Below, piece after piece: positions 1 to 14,100 of a stretch of DNA of 64,000 bases. Both the position numbers and the translations under genes were made by a program. The notes beneath the pieces were generated by a model that saw only the letters and a program-made list of their open reading frames with translations, did not search any database and was not told where the DNA came from. This DNA is from Acanthopleura granulata (lineage: Eukaryota; Mollusca; Polyplacophora; Chitonida; Chitonidae): assembly GCA_016165875.1 (NCBI GenBank), contig JABBOT010000080.1, positions 43,059,114-43,123,113 on the forward strand, read 5' to 3'. How positions within the stretch are numbered: the first letter of the stretch is position 1; every line of letters begins with the position of its first letter.

Positions 1-900
1 GCACAGGCGCCCATTATTAGGAAATTAGGCCCTGACTTCGTACACCAACCCCACGTCGTCTAGACTGCAACAGTTAGTGCTAAACTGTACATTAATGGCG
101 GACGATAGCTTCGCGATTGAGCTTTATTTTCCCCGATCTCATTACTCCGTCAATTTGTTCGCTTTAATTGATACTAGCCCCAGGTTAAGCTTCACCCATA
201 TCGATCTCTCGATTTGCCAGCATACGTGGTGACCCGAAGGCCAAATCAGTCAAGCTTGTCACAGGTTGAATGCGTACCGAGTTTATTTCATTGCGGCAAA
301 CTGAAACTAGACATTCTCCTGATGGTGGATCTTACCTGGGCTTGTACCTCTACAAAGAACACAACGGTTTCCTGTCAGTTAGACTTTACGACAAGCGGGA
401 TAGTGTCAATATTGTTATTGTGAATTATCCCTGCTTGGATAACAATATACCTAAAGGTCCCGCACCTGGCATACATCTCGTCTTGTAGCATTTGTCAGAT
501 TATGTGTGGTTGACATTATTTCAACCAATGTCACAACATTTACCACTGTAAAAACTAGAGTGTCAAGGATATTCCATCAAACGCCTCCACTCTTAGGTCT
601 CTAAATTTTACAATAATTCTGACAATTCTCCATTATAAGTGCATCTAAATATGGACGGCATAGACAGTGTCCAGAATCTGACATTGCTTTATAAATGTGT
701 TTAATTCAGCTAAACCCGGGACGAATGGTCGTATGTTCATCGTGTGGAGTATGATAGCCACGTTGGATATATGAACAATTGCAATCAAGGCGCAACTGAC
801 AGACATATTTGGTTAATGTTATCAGATATACCAAAATAGTTCAAGATTTGGACACTCATTTTAAATATCTGCATACTATTGAAACATTCATTGTCTTTTC
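1..900. other. Intergenic DNA, nothing recognised
   Basis: Unique-looking AT-rich sequence. The short ORFs at 214-423 and 270-488 overlap in different frames and match no family I know. No RNA gene or mobile element seen. Confidence 0.5.
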
Positions 901-908
901 GTCATCGT

Positions 909-1030
909 TGAAAACTGTTGATTGCTTCTCTTTGCGTGAATCCGTCCTATTTTTTTTATTTCATAGGCTCTCTTAGTTTTTTGGTGCTTTTTGTTACTGG
1001 TCGTGTTAAAAACTGGTCTTGCGGTTACTG
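909..1030 (+). repeat. Interspersed repeat, copy 1 (partner at 10259-10377)
   Basis: A stretch starting AAACTGTTGATTGCTTCTC and ending near ATTACTG/GTTACTG recurs with modest divergence at 10259-10377 in the same orientation. No coding capacity or tRNA head is seen, so the element class is unknown. Confidence 0.6.
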
Positions 1031-1120
1031 GCCCGGTTGACTTTTTGTTTTCGAGCCTCTGTTTCGACGCATAAGTTTATAATATTTAAGGGTGCTGCTG
1101 AAGCGTATGTAGCCAAATCT

Positions 1121-1310
1121 CTTGTGGGTTGCCAGTAGAGCTTGACAGCGTTTTTACGCCTAAGTAACTGGACATGTGGCCATCAGACGATATCAAGAGT
1201 TTTGGCTCTTGTGGGTTGCCAGTAGAGCTTCATTATACCTTACCTTGACAGCGTTTGTATGAGTAAGTAACTGGGGAAGCGGCCATCAACCGATATTAAG
1301 AGTTTTGGCT
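1121..1310 (+). repeat. Tandem duplication of an ~87-bp block
   Basis: Copy 1 is 1121-1207 and copy 2 is 1208-1310, directly abutting. Both begin CTTGTGGGTTGCCAGTAGAG and end AAGAGTTTTGGCT. Copy 2 carries about 15 extra bases near 1231. Confidence 0.85.
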
Positions 1311-4300
1311 CCAGTGTCAGAGCCCCTTCTCGATATCTGTTGACTATTAGCATTATTACTTCCCCTTGTTTAGTTATTCATTTTGGCTCCCTTTTTAGTT
1401 TGAAACTGGACATAATAAAACCAATGGCACAAAGGTGGGGTGTTAGCGGCATTACCAAGTTGCAGAATACTTAAATATGAAAACGTAACCTTTTATATGA
1501 GCATGTCATTGTCATTACTTTATTCATAGTCTACTATAGTTTGAAACAGTACAACAATAGAAACTACTTGGTTGGCCAACAAACACTAGGGTCTGTAGAA
1601 AAGCGAATGGTTGTGGAAATGGAAATTAAAACAGTATATTAACTGGATCTGTATCAAAAAAAAAAGAATAATTGAAACAAACAAATAAATATATTATTAA
1701 AGTTTGTGTATCTACGTTTTGTTTACCCGTGTTGCCGTAATGGGTATATCCTTTATCGTGAGGTTTCTGTTCTACAGCAACCTAGATGCTCTCTGTGTTG
1801 GGATGGACACGGCTCAGGTTAATAATGTATGTGTTTACCAAACACTAGGTAAACATACATGTTTTATTTTAAGAATGTGCGTCGAAGACAAACTGACACA
1901 GATTAATCTAAAACCTCTCATTTTGAGAGCAAAGGAAACAAACCAGCTTAATCCGACATGTCAGATAGAGTCTTGTGTTATCTAACCCAAGCAAAGTTCG
2001 TGCTTGCTGGAAAATTTTTTTACAGAGGGTTCACTGTTGGTGTGGGTGGGTGCCCATTCATAACCGTAGACATACTACAGCTAGCTCCTGTAATGAGCCA
2101 AATGGGGCGGACAGGAGATGTTCTGATGTATATACATAATGCTGATAGCCGAGGCCTGAAAATGGTGATTATCCAGTGGGAAGAAAGGGACATAAAGCTC
2201 ATCGTTCATTAATAACACACCTTCGCGTGTCATATAAGTCATGGCACAATAACTGTAATCGACATATGAGCGTTGATGTCAGCACAGACAGAAATGGATC
2301 GTGGGTTGGAAAGCGTCATCTACATGAGGTCTTACTAAATCGATTGTCAATACGCCCAACTGCAAAATTGTAAGAGTAGAAAGGTGTTCAGGCAAAGGTA
2401 CTCAGGCATCGAAAATTTAATTTTGAGTCCAGAACCAGTGCTAAATGTTCTGGTTTAAAGAACAGGGCATAAACGGAACGCATAAAAAGCCTCCGTTGAC
2501 ACACCCAAGATATATAAAGAAAAGTTAATCTTTAATCACAGATGCAATACAGATCAAATGAGGTGGTTCTTGTATAGACTGCTTTATCCCAGGGCATTTT
2601 GAATGTAAATTGTGGCTAATGTAGCGTTTGTTAAACATGTCTGAAACCTTGTTATTCACCTCAGACCGCCTGTCTTAAAACATGAAGGAAGCTATCGATA
2701 TTCTTGGTTGGCGTAATGGCGCTATGCCTGTATTGGAATACAAATCATTTAACTGGGCTCTTGTCAACGGTAAGCGTGTAAAACATGTATGACAGATAGG
2801 CCTGATTCTCCGGTAGAAGCTGTGATCTGATTAACACGAGGCGCAGGCTGCCAACAATAGCTGCCGTGATCTCTGGAGAAAATTTAGACAATATCATCCT
2901 TCTGCTAACGTTTGAAGCGTCGGAAGTGCGTATTAGTTTAAAGGGCTCCTTCCTTGCCCCAGGCTATGTTTCTAAAAGTACCTAAGGTTTTGGAGTTTAA
3001 GAATAGATTATACACGGGACATTTAACGCCTGTCCATTGGGATTCGAACCGAGGAACCCACGTCATTGAAACAATTGAATTCGCGGATGTGTCGAGCGGT
3101 AACAACGCTTTAATAGTCCATGGGACATTTAGTTAGGATCTGACAAAACCGCCTGCGTCAATCCACACGCGGTCATTATGGCATTTACCAGGATGTGTTA
3201 TTCCCATGCCGTTATCACAGAAAACAAATCTCCCGACCTTCAGATTTTTAACAAGCCATGCGTATGTAAATGTCTGAGCAATGTGCTATGTTGCTGTGGT
3301 GCATAGTGTTCAATATTAAAAACAGCGTCAAGCGGAAAAGAGACACGAGACAACTGTTGATGTGCCGGCTTATACCTCTGATAACAATCCTTTGTCTTTG
3401 AAACACGATCTGTGCCAAAGCAGACATTTGTTTTAACGGCACATTAGTTTCATAGAGCGCTTGTGCGAAACAAGGCAACAGAAGAGACGGGGCCATTACA
3501 TAATTGTTCTCCCTCAAGTCGACCATTCGAGTTCAATGTGAGGAAGAAACATTTGATACAAGGATTGCAACCTGTCGGACATGCCGATATTATCCCGGAC
3601 CCGAATGAATTCTGTGAGTCCAATTCCGATGTACCCGGATTTTTTGTCATACTGATGAAAGATTTGACCTTGGTGAAAATAAATAAAAACATTGTGCCTT
3701 GCGTGCAACAAGATCACCGACAAGAACTATTGCGACAAAATTCAGGGATTTAGTTTTTTCAGCTGGTTCTTTCTATCATTGTCTCGAGCTATTTGGAACA
3801 GCATCGACCATGTGGGCATTATCATCAAAAGAGCAGTAAACTGGGATAGTCACGAAGGTAGTTTTTCACGGAAATTACCTGGAAAACGTACATGGGAGAT
3901 TTCATGCATATGGGACATTTGCAAAGTCACGTTACAGCTAATGTGCTTATGTCAATTTACCTCTGACGATTACGTTGTACGCGGGAAGGTGAAGGCGGTA
4001 TCTGGTGCTCACCTGAGCTCGACTACTGTCGGATAGTCACCGAATAAGCAAACATCGCGCTACCGGCGGCGTTACGTCACCTTTGCTCAGGACAAAACAA
4101 AATTGTGATTTTAGAAATCGTTTGATATTTTAATCACAGAGTCATGTTGCACTGGAAGGGTAAGCGTTTTACGGGGTTATGGACATCATCTATGTGATAA
4201 TGATATAAAATAGCAAGGCTGGGATTTAATCAACACAATGGCAGGACTTTGCTGTTGGGAAAGCGCTGGAATATACCATAAAAAGTCATTAATGGTAACA

Positions 4301-4429
4301 GCGTAAAACAACTCTGTTGACTGCACGCGAGGTGTAATCGGTGAGTTGTCGGTACATGGACAAACTAGTCGGTCGGCAGAGAAGCAATCACTGAACCCAA
4401 AGTTTTGGCCGTTAATTCTGTCTTTTCAG
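1311..4429. other. Region upstream of the GPCR coding start
   Basis: No coding gene recognised. It may contain the GPCR promoter and untranslated exon(s), since an acceptor-like site lies at 4421-4429. Short ORFs here (for example 1704-1985, 3463-3753, 3692-4036) overlap each other on both strands and lack family features. A small near-palindrome lies at about 1825-1861. Confidence 0.5.
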
Positions 4430-4451
4430 TGCAAGACAGTCTAACGAAGAC

Positions 4452-4895
4452 ATGATGAACGTTTCAGAAAATCAGCAAAACCGTTTCTGGTTTGCTGGAG
4501 ACGTAACAATGGAAAATTTTACTGATTACTTCTTCTTTCCAACGTTCGAGGAGCGATCGTGCGACTACTTCCATCCTGTAACGGGAGACTGTGTGGCCAC
4601 TCTCGAGGAGTTCAGGGAAGCCATTGTGGTCTGGTTGACTCCCAAACCCTACGTGACTGCTCTCATGGTATTGTTTGTATGTACGTTTCTTCTAGGCATC
4701 TTCGGAAATTTTCTCGTCTGCTTAGTCGTATGGAAAAACCAGCGTATGAAGACAGTAACGAATACATTCATTTTTAACCTAGCCGTGGCTGACTTTATGG
4801 TGCTCCTTATCGCTTTGCCATTTACCTTGATACAAGACGTCGCCCAAACGTGGTTCTTTGGAGACGCCATGTGTAAGCTGGTTAAATACACGCAG
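4452..4895 (+). CDS. GPCR coding exon 1 (N-terminus, TM1, TM2, start of TM3)
   Basis: 148 codons ending in phase 0 at the donor GTGAGTG (4896). The start is the first of two adjacent ATGs at 4452. A pyrimidine tract and AG at 4421-4429 could be the acceptor of an upstream untranslated exon, so transcription may begin well upstream. The extracellular N-terminus holds two Asn-X-Ser/Thr sites and two cysteines (37 and 47). TM1 spans about residues 67-93 and TM2 about 104-127, followed by the TWFFG first extracellular loop and the disulfide cysteine 141. Confidence 0.92.
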
Positions 4896-5113
4896 GTGAG
4901 TGTTGTGTTCATAAGTGTATATCACTATTCATATTGGCGCAATCATTGTCAATGGATTTACTGACCCCACCCCAGCCTCACCCACCCCATGCCGTATCAA
5001 TATCTGATATCATTTTCACCATCACAATCATCCTCCTCCTCCTCACAATCATCATCATCATCATCATCATCATCGTCGTCGTCGTCGTCACCACCACCAC
5101 CACCACCACCACC

Positions 5114-5163
<50 letters not shown>

Positions 5164-8100
5164 TATCATCATCAATAGCGTCAGGGTTATCACTGACAAT
5201 AGGGAGGTTTGGGCACATGTTAACAGAACACAGCATCAGCAGTTAGACGTTGTCAACCAAAATCTGTCATCATGTTTCGGCAAACTGATAATACTCTTGG
5301 GCGGCTATGAAAAGAGATCAAAATGCCTCGTTATACTAGTTCGTATTGTTCTTGTACGTCATAAACGGTGATCAAAATGCGTCATATTGATGTTGTACTT
5401 CTATACATATACTAAAATACCACGAAATCTAGACTGAAGTTTTACTAATAAATTATACAATGAAAGCAGTGACAGATCAAAAATTGTATAAAATATTCCA
5501 AACATGTTCGTAATTTTTATAGTTCTTACATACGGTTTTTTAAGAAAAGAAAGAAAAGATAATCAGTCAATGACGTCATCACACTTTCTCATGAAGCTTC
5601 ACGTACACCTTCACAACGAATATAAACGAATCTCTTTACTATCAACGTCCTGCACAACAATGCCCTGCACAACAATTTGCATCTGGTCGTCTAGGGAACA
5701 GATTTGGTATTTATGAATACCTGTTAATCGCGTGTTTCTGAACAAATACTTTATATCTTGCCCATGGGCATCATCAAGAGCCTGCCCTCGAAATGGACCA
5801 AGCATTTTTTTTTATTACAGTTAGAAGTAATATCTTGTGTCCTTGGCGCCAGTAAACAAAAGGGAACAGAAACCTCCATTGTCAAATGTAAATCTTAATT
5901 TCTGACTTGTCATCTCCTCACATCGACAGAGCCATAACTCGCGTCACCATGAGAAATGTCCATGCCTATATAGTGAAAACAGCGCATGTGATGTATGAGG
6001 GGGATTTGGGTTAACTAAACCTAGTTAATTCTTATACAAGGCTATAAAATGGCAGCTGTGGTTTCTCCCCTTGTCTTTCTGTATATAGAAAATGTACAGG
6101 GCTGTTGAGGCAGGTACATGTATCTTCTGGATAACGAAATGGAAAGATAGCAGTTCTTGCATGACTCTGACGTCTAGGAATCAGGTATCCTGTTTCTTGA
6201 CAGTGTAATTACCCTCGTGTATTATACTAGCCGTCAACCAAAATGGGCATCCCGGGTCAACAATCACAAGACGAATTTCCTGAACAACATTTAACACAAA
6301 CTACCAAAGAAATAGGTAGTATACAAAATAAGAAATTAGGACAGATTTCAACAGTATTCATTCATACCTAAGGAATAATCCAGGCTAATGAATTAAATCA
6401 GTATCCAATTCCCCATGGTTTACTGGTTTGTGTGTGTGCTTCAAAAGTGTAAATTTTGACTGACATGTAACCAAACTAGTTTTATCACCGTTCGATTACA
6501 ATGACATTTCAGTCATCTTTTACACTTTTGAAGCCGACACTCAAATCAGTAGACAACGAAGCGCCCTTCCAGGCCGATAAGACCCAAGACTCATTTCCAA
6601 AACAACCATTAGCACCAGTTTCCAAAAGACTACATAACAAATACTATATGAATATTAATAGAGCCTGTGAGAGAGGAGTAGCCAACAGTTTTCAGTGATG
6701 GCTGGAAGACAGTCGGTATTTTGTTTAAATTTCACTCATAGGCGATGGGTAATTTCCGATTAAAATACAAAAATACTCAGTTGCGCTGTGATTGCAACTG
6801 TTTTTGAAAACACCATGAGGATGTCATAAACGTTAGATACCTCACCGCCGGTCACAGACATAGATCCCCAGCGAATCTAAACGCTCTGTCTTTATCTGTT
6901 AACAGGAGTGTTATGTTCCTTTAGTATTTAAGAATAGTAAGACCTTTTGATGGAATATTCTTAAGGCACTAGTTTTTAAATCTATTACTAGTGACGTAAA
7001 TTAAAATCATCACATTTTGCGCAGGATTTAACAAATGCTACAGAGCGAGATTTATGCATGATCCTTTGGTATATTACTGTCAAACTATGGATAATTTACC
7101 ATTTCAATATTGAAATTATTCAAACCACATTATTCGCCATCAAAAAGTCTTCAAGTTACAATAAGCGCATGTTTTAAGCAACTTTAACACTGTTTTATCC
7201 AACTAAAGTTCTCCTCTATGTTGATAGACAGACATGCTTCATACTCATATATCTTATATGTCCATGTCACAGTTATGTTTTGTAATGTTCGGTTTTCTTG
7301 TATATACAGAAACATATAAATTTTCAAATATTCTACACGGCATAAAAATGGTGGAGTACGGAACTGAAATTTCAACTTCTGCCCAGATGAACTATAGTGT
7401 ACTGATCACAAAACGAATCATGTTAATTAATAGTCACATACTTTGTTACAGGGAGTTAGTATGAAAAGTTAGGCTTACTATAAAGGATAAACTCAGTTGG
7501 ATAACTTTTAACTATGTTGGGTAGGTTCGAACAACATTCGCTTTATCACTATACCGGACAATTCACCAATGGTTTTTGATGACCAATTACAGACAATGGC
7601 TTTAATTTACAAAGGAACCTGTACGTAGTTAATGACCCAACAGAGAAATGTTACCAATGCTGAAGTAAGATGAAATGATTTGACGCCAGCACTAATTTCT
7701 GAAAGGGATTCCAGGAAGCCGCGTGGAAACACGAAGTCATCCAGGAATAGGTGAAATGGAATTATGGCGTTTCCACGATTTCCTAGGCTCATAATATAAA
7801 GTGGTGTGGTGAGAAAAAAATAGCCAGTTCCTGTTGGCTTGCATATCATCCGACCATTACCATTTGGAATCCCGGGTGAGGGTTATACGTAATTCAAATC
7901 ACAAGGGAATGAATGATTCGAAACGTTTCTTTCTCTGGCTTTCAGATGCACCTGTTTAATGCGTTCGGGGGTTTCCTGTCAATTACCCCAGAGAAAGAAA
8001 GCGTCATTTGATGAATACGACTTCGGAAGTAAAATGAAAAAGTAAATCCAGGGGTGTTGTAAAACGTTGTTAGTAAAACGTTCCAATACATGCAAAACAC

Positions 8101-11100
8101 AGTAGACTGAATTTTTAAACGTTTATTTTCTTGGATTGCGATTGAATGCCCATAAAGGTATTGCATTGTCGAATAGCTGAAAGAAAACAGGTTTATTAAA
8201 GGCCTTTAATATACTACATGTTTCTTATGCGACATGTTTCCATGAGAACAGTTTAATAGCTCGCTGAATTTGCTCTTATCCAACTGAAGACGCTGTTTAT
8301 GTAAGAACTTAAATAACATGAAAAAATTTAGTAATGAAGAAATCTCCACGTAAATTTCAACTGCTTCACGATCTTTCGACAGTTTCTTTTAATTACTATG
8401 ATTCCAATTTACCAATGACTACAAAGAATACTTCACTTATACGCAGCACTATTGGTGGGAACCAGGCAGAGCGCGGGGGAAACCAATGCCCGCGGTATAT
8501 AAAGAACACACAAAACTATGAAAAATTGATGTGGAATTATCCTAATAAATGATTAAATGTTAATTTGTTTATTTATTTATTTGATTGATGTTTTATGGTG
8601 TATATATCACTTACGCGAAGGCGGCCAGCATTAAGGTTGGAGGAAAACGGGCAGAGCCTGGGGAAAACCCACGAACATCGGCAGGTTGCAGGTAGACCGT
8701 TCTCACATATGGCCGGAGAGGAAGCCAGTATGACCTGGACTTGAACACATAGCGACCGCATTGGTGAGAGGCTCCCGCGCTAACGCAATAACCAGCTAAG
8801 CCACAGATGCCCCAATATGTTTTTAACTAACTAACTAAATAATAATTCTTTGTCCCTTCATAAGGCTTACAGCAATGTGAATTTTCTTTTCCGTCTGAAG
8901 CCAAAGCAGAGATGGAGATATTGTTGTGTTGGTTGCTAATCATTCATGAATAATTGACCTGTTGTTATATAGTCAGGTACATAATGTTTGCGATGTAAAT
9001 AAGTATATACGTTTTAATTGTACATCTATGTAGGTCAAAATCTCCACTGGCCATTAGGGCAAGGACGAAGAGGCTAACAAAGCTTGTACCACACCCAATG
9101 GCTGAAATGTATCCATTTCCAGCGCTCTAGTATTTAGTAATTAGAATGCAAAACAAAACGGCCCTCTGCTAACTTTTTATTAATAGTAGAAATGAATGGA
9201 ATAGATTGGTGCGTCAGTTTTGTGTGTGACTCTCCTTCTAAAACAGGTTTCGATTGCGCCCACTTCATAAACCGTTAATCCGTAAGGCAAAGACGTGGTC
9301 ACCGGAAGTTGAAGGTGCTAAGTCGTGACAGGAAAGCTAGGCCAACACAAGGTTAGATGATGGGGTCCAAGGGGCTAACCATAAACTGTCACAAAATCTG
9401 ATGGTTATCTTACCACCTGTCAAATTGAAGAAAGACCCCAGTGGAACATTGGGAGCCATCAGCCATAACCCAATGTGTTACTGTCAACGTAAAATTGAAC
9501 TTCATACTTACGGGCGGAGAGAAGAGAATACAGCATAATTTCCGAGGTTCCTTACAGTGGTAAACGTCAAGAATTTCTTGCATCGTCAATAGCACGGCTA
9601 TTATGACGGCTCTGGCCAGCTGAAGCTCTGGTGGTGGTTTCTACACTTCAGTTACCGAGCCAGCCGATATGAAACACAGAAATAAACTCTTCTATGTTAA
9701 CCACAAGGACTTTAGCGTCATTCATTTTTCTGGTGACCTTTGGAGGCATGAATTAATCAGAAAAAAACATTTCTACGCCGTGCACCGAAAATGTTAATTT
9801 CAAAGCTGTTAATGAAATAGTTCTTGGGACACAACTGCAAAATCGCCTGAAAGAAGGATATATATACACTATAGCTGCCTCATATCGTATCTACTACTGT
9901 TAATTCTTCATTCAAACTTCAGTCGCATCACAAGCCACATAATTACACATTAGTCATTTCACTTGTCCCTTCACCATGCGCAAATATCCCTCAATAAGAC
10001 AAGTTTGGTCATTCCAAATGGCTTGAGCGTCTGATTTTAGTGGACATTGCTTTTAAATAGGTACGTATATCAGTCAAAGTAGACATGGCTTTTGAATAGC
10101 TACATGTATCAGTCAGAGTAGACATGACCTTTGAACACGTACATGTCTATATCAAGACAGATGTGGCTTTTGAATAGCAAAATCTGAATGGACGACCACG
10201 CAACTGAGATACATATTTGATTGAGGACACCATATGTACTAGAATTTCCCAGTCATTTAAAACTGTTGATTGCTTCTCTTTGCATGAATCCGCCTTAAAT
10301 TTTTATTTTACATACTTTCTTAGTTCTTTTGTGGTTGTCTTATGGGAAACTAGTCTTGCCATTACTGAACCTAAACGCCCACTTTGGTAGACGGCTGGTA
10401 TACGAATGTCGGTTTCCACCCACTAGGTTTTGAATAATTATATGTTTTAACCAAAGTGGTTGGTGCATGATTGACTCTGAATCAAATTGTACCAACGGTC
10501 AAAAATGAGTGCAAGTCCATGAAACTTAATATTTTATACCTGAACTGTAGTAATTATATATGTGATGAAAAATGTGAAAGGCAAAAGGAAAAGGCTCTAT
10601 AAAGGAGAAGAACACAGGATGTGAAGCATGGGTCATTGACAGCTGAGTCATCATTTATCCACGTTTTCTGCCAGCTAATGGGTTTTCTTCGCAAGTCATT
10701 AAAAGCAAATTTTGCTTTCGTGCCGGAGGAAGTCTAAAATCACTGTACCGCTAACCCTGTGATCTGCCAAAGGAGCCCCTATCCTGGTGTCTTTCCCCGT
10801 GCTACCATAGCTGTAGGCCCACGTACTTTTCGACAGACAAATTAGCTGTGTTTGTAGGCTATCGACACCTAAGCTATTGGAATCTTTACCAATACCGTTT
10901 TCGCTAAGTATTTGATAAATCCTTCGTTAACTCCAGTATTCGGTCTTTCTTTCTCTCTTAGGATGTGCATAGCATGTGTGGATATGAGATGACATCTACT
11001 GAGGGTTAAACAGACGAAGCGTTAATTGAAGCAAAAACGAATTCTTCAGGCTCTATGTTTTCATGGCCGCATTGTTACACTTGCATTGAGATGGCACAAG

Positions 11101-14100
11101 GGGGCTGGTACTGATAGTGCTATAGAGTGCTTCTACATTTCATTTATAGTGTTTCACTGAAACAGTTATTGTAAGAAAAAGAAGTAAAATAGAAATTCCA
11201 GTAACCTGAATAATAACGTTTAGCAAATCAAACTTGATAGGAAGGCTACTCGTGGTAGCTTCCTTCAGTCAAGGGGAGGATAAATCAGGAGTTGGATTCT
11301 ATTGAACAGATTAGTAGTAATTCAGCATTTGAAGGGAATGAAACATAACTTAGAGGGTGTCTAGCACACGAGCTTGATGGCAACATTTAATCGTTAAAGG
11401 AAATTCCACACAGGTCAGTAAACTTTGTTGGGCTTGCGCAAGGTTTTTTGCTGTCTGGGAGTTATGCAAGCTATTTGTTTATTGTTTCACTGATTAGTGA
11501 AACCTAACCTGACATAAGAAAATAAACTTTAAATATTTCACTATGTCGCACTCAAACAAAAGACATATAATCAAGGTGATTAACGCATAAACAAACAAGG
11601 AATGCCTTGACATTGTGTTAGGATATTGTAGCACAAAATGTAAACAGCTCACAGACGTGAACTCTGAGCAAACTAACCTTAGATCCAGTTAATCAATTGA
11701 GGACGAATTTTACAAGCAGTGACATCGACACCAGCATTTTACACAGTGTCATCGACACCAGATAGTTCATGCTAAGTCAATGTTCTGAAATAAGGCAAAG
11801 AAAATGCAATTGATTTATCAGTAAATCAGTAAGCACAAACGCAAATAAATAACACTGTAGTTACAATAAATTTAAGGAAATATATAAATCTATATAATTA
11901 TAGAGCTTCTCTTACACATGATCACATCGGTGGAGCCCTCTTTCCCCTGTTTTTTAGAACATTCGCTCCAGTGATGAACATGTGGGACGGTCATGCTATG
12001 CCTGTGCATTAAAATCAACACACGTTACATCGAAATTTAAGAGAGAAAACAGACAGGCTGACAGCCTGTAATATAGCTTTTTTGTATTGACAATATTTTA
12101 CGCTTATGTTGTACAGCTACCATAAGCCATTAACTGAAATCATGAGAAATCCTTATGCTGACAAACTGGCCTGACTTCTCACTACTAGACTCATAGGATC
12201 ATTTATTTCACAGTGTTAGTGAACATATGTACACGATAGTTGACGAACACTCCACCATTTTGTAAACACCTGTACGTTAGGCCTATGTCCTTTACCCAGA
12301 TTACACCTGTAGTTGATGTTTGCTGGCCTGGATACAATAAACGCCATGTAAATGTATCTACTGAGTCGTAAACGGGACATTATTTCTGTCTTTAAATGCT
12401 GAGTTTTATTTGTACGTCATCCTGGGTCAAAGAGCCGATTTTCTCCCTTCCTGCTTCCCCTAAACTTTGTCACACAGATCCCTGCACACAGAACAACATG
12501 TCCCCTTTATACGCTGGCTAAATCAGACTCTGCTCTCTGCGACGATTTGCATATACGTGACATTTATCTTGTAATACACACATCGTATGCTGTGGGACAG
12601 TGTGGTGTGGCTAACACTGAATTTATGATAACCGCGGTTTCCCCCATGTAAACAGGTCAATTGAGCTAACCTTTCAATCCCTGCGAGCTAATTGCCAATA
12701 ACCGGTTTGTTTTCTATTGGGAAAACGCAGCATGTGGTACAACAGCGAATGCATTGTCCTACATGTACATCAGATAAGGCAAAACAAAACACAGCTCTTG
12801 GTGCGCTGACACGTCAGTCAGGTTGTTGCGGTGGCCTGAACTGGAGACCAATGTGTCATAAAATGGATAAACTGGATACCAATGTCTCATAAACTGGATA
12901 CCAATGCCAAAACTAAATTTTGATGACACGTTTCAACAAATGCGATAGTTTTGCTTGATTTTTCTGTTTGTTTGTCTGTTCCGTTTAACGATCCCTGTAA
13001 CTTGCCCAATTTGATTAAAACATTGTGTGAATCAAATTTGAAAACCAATCCCAACTGTACATGTTGGGTGAGCGCTGTCAGAAGGAATGTTATCCATACC
13101 CGACAAATGCCTGCAAGTTCATCTAGGCCTGCTGTGCGAATTTACGTGCTCTCCTAAAATTTCGCCAGCATATGGACAACGTGGTATTCATTCATTTTCT
13201 CCTAGAAGTGGTTGAAAGTAGAGAACTTAAATTAACAGACTTCATTTAAAAAGAACTATTTATTCGACTGCCAGATTACATTGCCGCCAATGTTTCTGAG
13301 GTGTTTTTTTACGGGGGAGGAGGAGGGAGGGCGTTATCAACTAATGCGAAGAGCGCCTGCTACATAATGTGATAGAGGAAACATAAATGTTATTAAAGCG
13401 GACTTTGTCAATAACCTCCGATACATCAATGTCCCACAAGCGGCACACCGATCGTGGGTCTAACCGCGGATCAGATCAGGTACATTAGGCGGAAGCTGGC
13501 AGATAACAGCTCCGTCTCGTTTGCCCGTGGGAGGTACAAGAACATTAACCACTCTTCTCTCGTGTCGACGGACAATAGTAGCAAGGCTAAAATGGGCTTC
13601 ATCTCCCAATTACTCTGCTGTTATACTTGGCCCCACTGAAATGTGGATGTCCTCGCCCAGACTGCGACCCCACTTGGCGATTTCCCTACAAATCGGTATG
13701 GGAATTATTATTAAACTCTTCGTGATACATATAGCTGACAGATGAGCATGGTATCGCCCTTGTCAGGAATATCGTCAGTTATACATGCAATCATGTTGTC
13801 AGCCAAGTAAATATTGATAACTCGCCAAGAAAAGAATGCTCTCTTCGCAGCAAAATATCCTTTTCCAGACGACGCTGCGGACAAATATATAGGACACGGG
13901 CTATTTGCCGGTGAGTCAGTATCCGCTCTAATTCTGTTGCGACTATTTGCACTTTTCATTCACTAGTTCTTACAGTTCTGTATAATATAATTTTATTCAT
14001 AATTATAGTGGTATCCTTCCGTAGTCATCCGACTCAGAAATATTCCTTAAAAAATCATAAAATCCCAATCCAAAATGCATAAATACGAACAGAGCACAGA

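Noticed and set aside
4934..5371. ORFs with long Ile, Ser/Pro, Asp/Gly or Met/Val runs on both strands
   Set aside because: They are readings of the trinucleotide microsatellite at 5027-5175 in different frames.
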